Source: an uncultured Acetatifactor sp. (lineage in GTDB: Bacteria; Bacillota; Clostridia; Lachnospirales; Lachnospiraceae). Taken from it: 64,000 nt of DNA. Below, piece after piece: positions 59,918-64,000 of this stretch. The number at the start of each line of letters is the position of its first letter. Position 1 is the first letter of the stretch. The position numbers were made by a program, and so were the translations under genes. Location of the stretch: contig CANQJL010000008.1 of NCBI GenBank assembly GCA_947624245.1, forward strand, positions 29,204-93,203. The letters are read 5' to 3'. The notes beneath the pieces are model-generated. The model worked only from the letters and a program-made list of their open reading frames with translations, did no database searches and was not told the origin of the DNA.

Positions 59918-59957
59918 GGGAGTCGAACCCCTTGGGTTCAGACTCCCCTCTACTCCA
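59918..59957. repeat. Inverted and direct copies of the ssrA 3' end (attachment-site-like)
   Basis: GGGAGTCGAACCCCT (59918-59932) is an exact reverse complement of the tmRNA T-arm. GACTCCCCTCTACTCCA (59941-59957) exactly repeats 59887-59903, the last 17 bases of tmRNA, and both copies are preceded by GGGTTC, with one extra A in the second copy. GCAAA follows three bases later in both. The ssrA 3' end is a well-known integration target, so this looks like an old attachment-site duplication. Confidence 0.8.
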
Positions 59958-59963
59958 CTCGCA

Positions 59964-60000
59964 AAGGAATCCTTTCTTTGAAAGAGGATTCCTTATTTTT
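59964..60000 (+). terminator. Terminator of the ssrA transcript
   Basis: AAGGAATCC and GGATTCCTT form a nine-pair stem with an inner TTTC/GAAA stem, followed by ATTTTT. It lies beyond the duplicated ssrA end, so the primary transcript would include the extra copies. Confidence 0.9.
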
Positions 60001-60016
60001 GCGCTGTCATTTCTCA

Positions 60017-60045
60017 TTGATGCCGGAGGATGAAAATGGTATAAT
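60017..60045 (+). promoter_or_regulatory. Promoter of the small membrane protein gene
   Basis: TTGATG (60017-60022), a 17-base spacer and a perfect TATAAT (60040-60045) preceded by TGG form a good extended -10 promoter. Confidence 0.75.
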
Positions 60046-60083
60046 ACAGAAAACGTTGCAACGGAGGAAAAGGAGGTCTTCCC

Positions 60084-60650
60084 ATGGAGACAGGCGGATT
60101 CGCGTTTTATACGGAAAAAGACAAAAAACTGGCGGAGGCGGAACAGCGCAAGATCGATTATCTGGAGGCCCGCGTCGATTACACAAGGCCGGAGAGTATT
60201 CTGAACGTCTATAACAAATCCATCAAGGAGCAGATCTTTAAGACGCCGGTAGGGCTTTTGTATCTTAAAAAGCTGCAGGATTTTCTCTTGAGACAGCCCC
60301 AGATAGACAGAGAGCGTATCGCGCCCATTCCGTTGTACGACACCTACGCGGAGGAACGGGAACAGAGACGGCAGGAGACGGGGGAGAGGAACCGAAAGAG
60401 AGAGGCGGAGCGCAGGGAGGCGGCTGCCGTTCGTTTTCGGATATCCGTGATCCTGAACATACTGTTGGTGCTGGCTGTCTGCGCCATGTTCCTGATCTCG
60501 CTGAACAGCGACCAGCCCAATATATTCAACTACGAGCAGGCGCTCTTGAACCGGTATGCGGACTGGGAACAGGAGCTGACGGAGAGGGAACAGGCCGTTC
60601 GGGATAAGGAGAGGGAGCTGGACTTGGATTCTCTGGAAAATATGCAGTAG
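60084..60650 (+). CDS. Single-pass membrane protein of unknown function
   Basis: I do not recognise this 188-residue protein. It is soluble and charged for about 115 residues (including 'PESILNVYNKSIKEQIFKTPVGLLYLKKLQDFLL'), has a highly basic, Arg/Glu-rich stretch (about 90-117), one membrane helix (about 120-143), and an outward helical tail (about 150-188) rich in Glu. AAAGGAGG precedes the ATG and a good promoter lies upstream, so expression is likely. The next operon starts about 90 bases on. Confidence 0.75.
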   Translation: METGGFAFYTEKDKKLAEAEQRKIDYLEARVDYTRPESILNVYNKSIKEQIFKTPVGLLYLKKLQDFLLRQPQIDRERIAPIPLYDTYAEEREQRRQETGERNRKREAERREAAAVRFRISVILNILLVLAVCAMFLISLNSDQPNIFNYEQALLNRYADWEQELTEREQAVRDKERELDLDSLENMQ

Positions 60651-60738
60651 GTCCTCTTTTTTCACAGAAAAGACATAAAAACGGGGTATCATACCTTTGT
60701 GGACTGAGCGTGACACAGGAAGGAAAGGACGTAGAGGT

Positions 60739-61416
60739 ATGGACAGATTGAAGATTTTAGTGGTGGACGACGAGAGCCGGATGCGCAAGCTGGTCAAGGA
60801 CTTTCTGGTCAAGAGCAATTACGATGTCCTTGAGGCGGGCGACGGGGAAGCGGCCCTGGACATTTTTTTCAATCAGAATGACATCGCACTGGTGGTACTG
60901 GATATCATGATGCCGAAAATGGACGGCTGGCAGGTGTGCAGGGAGATACGCGAGTACTCCAAGGTCCCGATTATCATGCTGACGGCAAGGTCCGACGAGA
61001 GGGACGAGCTTCAGGGATTTCAGCTGGGCGTGGATGAGTATATCTCTAAGCCGTTCAGTCCCAAGATCCTTGTGGCGCGCATCGGGGCCATTTTGAGACG
61101 TACCAATCAGCTGAGCGCAAATGAGGTGATAAGCTGCGGGGGCATTCAGCTCGACAAGGCGGCCCATCAGGTCATCATTGAGGGCAGGACCGTCGATTTA
61201 AGCTTTAAGGAGTTTGAGCTGCTGGTCTATTTTATGGAAAACAAGGGAATCGCTCTGTCCAGAGAGAAGATTTTAAATAATGTTTGGAATTATGATTATT
61301 TCGGCGACGCCCGTACCATTGATACGCATGTGAAGAAGCTGCGCAGCAAGCTGGGCGCAAAGGGAGAAATGATCAAGACGATCTGGGGCATGGGGTACAA
61401 GCTGGAGGCAGAATAG
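60739..61416 (+). CDS. OmpR/PhoB-family response regulator
   Basis: The 225-residue product has a receiver domain (acidic pair DDE, phospho-acceptor Asp55 in VVLDIMMPKMDGW, Thr in MLTARSD, Lys in YISKPFSP) and a winged-helix DNA-binding domain ('LSFKEFELLVYFMENKG' to 'TIDTHVKKLRSKLGAKGEMIKTIWGMGYKL'). ATG 60739 is preferred over the ORF-track start at 60697 because it matches the family N-terminus and follows GAGG. Its stop overlaps the kinase start by one base. Confidence 0.95.
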   Translation: MDRLKILVVDDESRMRKLVKDFLVKSNYDVLEAGDGEAALDIFFNQNDIALVVLDIMMPKMDGWQVCREIREYSKVPIIMLTARSDERDELQGFQLGVDEYISKPFSPKILVARIGAILRRTNQLSANEVISCGGIQLDKAAHQVIIEGRTVDLSFKEFELLVYFMENKGIALSREKILNNVWNYDYFGDARTIDTHVKKLRSKLGAKGEMIKTIWGMGYKLEAE

Positions 61417-62897
61417 TGAAGCATTCTATCAGACGACAATTTGCATTGATATTTATCAGTTTGATGGCAGGGACGCTTTTTCTGTGCTGGCTGATCAATT
61501 ATATTTTTCTGGAGCGCTATTATATCAGCAAGAAGACGAAGATCATCTTTAACGCCTATGACACCATTCGCCAGGCGGCCAACAGCGATATGTACAGCAC
61601 GGAGGAATTCCGAAGCGAACTGGACGATGTCTGCAGCAAGTATAATATCACGGTCTGCGTCATGGACGCCAACTCACAGACGAAATACGAGTCCTTCAAC
61701 GGAGGGCGGGAGCTGGAGAATCAGCTCATCGGTTATCTCCTCGGCATTCGTCCGGACGCGGTGGAAGTGCTGGAGCAGGGGAACGACTACCTGATGCAGC
61801 GTCATAAGACACGGGAGGGAGAATACCTGGAAATGTACGGGCAGCTGAGTACGGGTATCTCTTTTATTATGCGCACGCCCTTGGAGAGCATCAGAGCGAG
61901 CGCGGCGATCGCCAATCGGTTCCTTGCCTATGTGGGCGTGCTGGGAACGGTGGCCGGAGGCGTGATCATCTGGGTGGTCTCCCTGGGGATCACGAGACCG
62001 ATCTTGAAGCTGAACCGTATTTCCGAGCAGATGGTGCATCTGAATTTCGAGGCAAAATATGAGGGGCGGGGCGAAAAGGGAAACGAGATTGATCTTCTGG
62101 GCGAAAATATCAACAAGCTCTCCTGGTCTCTGGAGCAAGCCATCTCCGAGCTGAAGACCGCCAATAACGAGCTGCAGAAGGATATCGAACACAAAGAGGC
62201 GATAGATGAGATGCGCAAGGAGTTCCTTAACAATGTATCTCATGAGCTGAAGACCCCCATCGCGCTGATACAGGGATATGCGGAGGGCTTGAATGAAGGG
62301 GTCAACGACGATCCGGAGAGCCGGAGCTTTTATTGCGAAGTCATAATGGACGAAGCGGCCAAGATGAACAATATGGTGAAAAAGCTGTTGACCCTGAATC
62401 AGTTGGAATTCGGAAACGATGTGGTGACGATGGAGCGTTTTGACGTCACGGCGCTGGTCAAGACCTATGTTCAATCGGCGGGGATTCTCACCAGGCAGAA
62501 TGAGATAGAGGTCCGCATAGAAGAAGACGGCCCGATCTATGTGTGGGCGGACGAGTACAAGACGGAGGAGGTCCTTGCCAACTATTTTTCCAACGCGGTC
62601 AACCATTGCGAGGGAGAAAAAAGGATCGTCGTGTCTCTGGAGCGGCGGGAAAATAAGGTGCGGGTGGGAGTATTCAACACGGGAAAGCCTATTCCCAAAG
62701 ACGCTGTCGGGCATGTCTGGGATAAGTTCTACAAGGTGGACAAGGCAAGGACAAGGGAATACGGCGGAAGCGGCATCGGTCTGTCCATTGTCAAAGCGAT
62801 CATGGAATCCATGAACCAGAAATTCGGCGTGGAGAATCATCAGGACGGCGTGCTGTTCTGGTTTGAATTGGAAACGGTGGAAGAACGCGGAGAATAG
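61416..62897 (+). CDS. Membrane sensor histidine kinase
   Basis: The 493-residue product has two membrane helices (about 8-30 and 165-190) around an extracytoplasmic sensor domain, a HAMP segment (about 190-245), HisKA with His276 (NNVSHELKTPIALIQGYAEGL), and a HATPase with 'NYFSNAVNHCEGEKR', 'VFNTGKPIP' and 'GGSGIGLSIVKAIME'. The GTG start at 61416 overlaps the regulator stop and has GGAGG upstream. The signal is unknown; the downstream lipoprotein may be related. Confidence 0.93.
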   Translation: MKHSIRRQFALIFISLMAGTLFLCWLINYIFLERYYISKKTKIIFNAYDTIRQAANSDMYSTEEFRSELDDVCSKYNITVCVMDANSQTKYESFNGGRELENQLIGYLLGIRPDAVEVLEQGNDYLMQRHKTREGEYLEMYGQLSTGISFIMRTPLESIRASAAIANRFLAYVGVLGTVAGGVIIWVVSLGITRPILKLNRISEQMVHLNFEAKYEGRGEKGNEIDLLGENINKLSWSLEQAISELKTANNELQKDIEHKEAIDEMRKEFLNNVSHELKTPIALIQGYAEGLNEGVNDDPESRSFYCEVIMDEAAKMNNMVKKLLTLNQLEFGNDVVTMERFDVTALVKTYVQSAGILTRQNEIEVRIEEDGPIYVWADEYKTEEVLANYFSNAVNHCEGEKRIVVSLERRENKVRVGVFNTGKPIPKDAVGHVWDKFYKVDKARTREYGGSGIGLSIVKAIMESMNQKFGVENHQDGVLFWFELETVEERGE

Positions 62898-62918
62898 CTG
62901 CGGCGTTTATTTCAGCTC

Positions 62919-62947
62919 TTGTCTGTTTGGAGATTGTGTTGTATTAT
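62919..62947 (+). promoter_or_regulatory. Candidate promoter of the lipoprotein gene
   Basis: TTGTCT (62919-62924) and TATTAT (62942-62947) are 17 bases apart, giving a leader of about 45 bases. Confidence 0.55.
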
Positions 62948-62999
62948 TTAAGAGGAATTGTTTGATTCGATGTGCTTGTCAGTCTACAGGAGGCAAGAA

Positions 63000-63737
63000 A
63001 TGCTTAAAAAAGTAACGGCGGTATTGACAGCGGGGCTGTTGGTCATCGGTCTGTCCGGCTGCGGAAAAAACCAGATTCCCGAGATGACGGACGATCAGAT
63101 TCAGCAGATGGGGGAATTTGCCGCAATTAATCTTATGAAGTATGACGCAAACAACAGGAGCCGTCTGGTGGATTATACGGACATGCTTTCCACTCCGGAA
63201 CCGGAACCCACTCCGCAGTCCACACCCAAGGAGCCTGAAGAGCAGGAGCCGGAGGGAATGAAGCCGGTCGACGATACGCCGATCACGGCGGCGCCGGGGA
63301 GCGAAACCGAAAGCGCCTATACGGTGACGGACGTTCTGGAGTTGCCGGAAGGAATGGAAATCGTCTATATGGAACATGGCCTGTATGACCGCTATCCCGA
63401 GGGAGAGGAAGGGGGATTTGCCCTGTCCGCAACGCAGGGGAAAAAGCTTCTGGTCATCGGTTTTTCTATTATAAATGCGACAGGGCAGGATCAGGAAGTT
63501 GACTTTTTGACCTTGGGACCGCAATTCAGGATCACGGTGAACGGAGATTACACGCGCAGGGCCTTGGTGACAATGCTGGAGAACGATATGACTTCCTTTG
63601 TGGGCACCATTCCCAATGCGGCTGCCGCTTCCGTTGTTTTAGCCATCGAGGTGGATGACGCCGAAGCGGGAAATATCTCGGCGATGACGCTCGACATCAA
63701 AAATGATGCAAAGACATGTACCATTCCGCTTTTATAA
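63000..63737 (+). CDS. Lipoprotein of unknown function
   Basis: The 245-residue product has a signal peptide with lipobox GLSGC (Cys near residue 20), a disordered Pro/Glu/Thr-rich linker (about 60-115), and a C-terminal beta-rich domain of about 125 residues that looks Ig-like ('KLLVIGFSIINATGQDQEVDFLTLGPQFRITVNGDYTRRA'). Similar small lipoproteins are common in Lachnospiraceae. ATG 63000 follows AGGAGGCAAG. It lies after a two-component pair and may be under its control. Confidence 0.8.
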   Translation: MLKKVTAVLTAGLLVIGLSGCGKNQIPEMTDDQIQQMGEFAAINLMKYDANNRSRLVDYTDMLSTPEPEPTPQSTPKEPEEQEPEGMKPVDDTPITAAPGSETESAYTVTDVLELPEGMEIVYMEHGLYDRYPEGEEGGFALSATQGKKLLVIGFSIINATGQDQEVDFLTLGPQFRITVNGDYTRRALVTMLENDMTSFVGTIPNAAAASVVLAIEVDDAEAGNISAMTLDIKNDAKTCTIPLL

Positions 63738-63786
63738 TGTGCGGCCGAGGCGCTCTGCAGGAACGCCGCCATATGGAAGTGCTTCC

Positions 63787-63813
63787 AAAACGCCCTGAAA
63801 ACGGGCGTTTTTT
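63787..63813 (+). terminator. Terminator after the lipoprotein gene
   Basis: AAAACGCCC (63787-63795) and GGGCGTTTT (63803-63811) are exact reverse complements around a seven-base loop, with two more T following. This is a strong rho-independent terminator. Confidence 0.92.
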
Positions 63814-63875
63814 GCGCCGTGCAAAAGGGCGCAGGCACAGACAAAAAAATTGTGCGTATAATATGGAAAAAGTTG

Positions 63876-63905
63876 TTGACAAAGCGGGAATGATTGTGGT
63901 ATTCT
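63876..63905 (+). promoter_or_regulatory. Strong promoter at the window end
   Basis: A perfect TTGACA (63876-63881), an 18-base spacer and TATTCT (63900-63905) preceded by TGG make a strong extended -10 promoter facing out of the window. Confidence 0.75.
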
Positions 63906-63909
63906 TATG

Positions 63910-64000
63910 AAGCTGTCCCGAGTGGCAGCAGTCAGCACCTTGACAAATAAACAGTAATGCAACCCTGAAGATTCCAAGAAGGCACGGCCGAGCGGGAGAC
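63910..64000 (+). other. Start of an unrecognised leader or structured RNA (truncated)
   Basis: About 90 bases follow the strong promoter with no credible start codon and ribosome-binding site. The sequence is purine-rich with GC blocks (gtcccgagtggcagcagtc, ggcacggccgagcgggagac). I could not match it to a riboswitch or RNA family; the element continues beyond the window. Confidence 0.4.

Noticed and set aside
59881-59957. Additional tRNA gene after ssrA
   Set aside because: Only a T-arm and acceptor half are present; there is no D-arm or anticodon arm, and the second T-loop has an extra base.
63716-63910. Small plus-strand frame after the lipoprotein gene
   Set aside because: It overlaps the lipoprotein end, runs through a strong terminator and a promoter, and has no proper ribosome-binding site.

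Overview
The window reads as a chromosomal segment of a motile, gut-type Lachnospiraceae bacterium (Firmicutes, Clostridia). The evidence is a clostridial/Bacillus-type fla/che operon that runs into sigD and then rpsB-tsf, the order known from Bacillus subtilis, together with FliY, CheC and CheD proteins, 7TM-type hybrid histidine kinases, lipoprotein sugar-binding proteins and strong AGGAGG ribosome-binding sites. No plasmid, phage or insertion-sequence gene was seen. The genus is inferred from gene content and family resemblance only.

1-30655 is one long plus-strand motility operon: fliH (end only), fliI, fliJ, a MotE-like gene, fliK, flgD, a small flagellar-operon gene, flgE, flbD, motA, motB, fliL, fliM, fliY, cheY, fliO, fliP, fliQ, fliR, flhB, flhA, flhF, flhG, a PilZ gene, cheB, cheA, cheW, cheC, cheD, a small membrane protein, sigD, a FapA-family gene, a small soluble protein, a SwrB-like membrane protein and a YceG/LysM-like protein. 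Most junctions overlap or are a few bases apart. Together the genes supply the export apparatus, hook, stator, switch and adaptation system; cheR is absent from this stretch. 30656-32716 holds a structured leader, rpsB, tsf and a clear terminator.

32851-36597 encodes a hybrid 7TM histidine kinase and an adjacent response regulator. A convergent gene (36670-39738, minus) encodes a very large protein joining two GT-C glycosyltransferase modules. A PHP-domain hydrolase follows. 40854-50364 is the most unusual cassette: a beta-propeller/solute-binding lipoprotein, two sugar-type ABC permeases, an HlyD-like adaptor, a MacB-core-like membrane protein with a shortened permease part, and a second propeller/binding lipoprotein, with no ATPase gene.

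50373-51968 (minus) encodes a YgjP-like metallopeptidase and a CDF metal transporter whose start region carries a dyad. Glycolytic and housekeeping genes follow on plus: gpmI, a ferredoxin-type aldo/keto reductase, eno (with a long inverted repeat covering its ribosome-binding site), secG, rnr (with a terminator directly before its start), smpB and the ssrA tmRNA gene. The 3' end of ssrA is repeated, once directly and once inverted, just downstream, like a footprint of site-specific integration. The window closes with a small membrane protein, an OmpR-type two-component pair, a lipoprotein, a terminator, and a strong promoter leading out of the window into an unrecognised leader or RNA.
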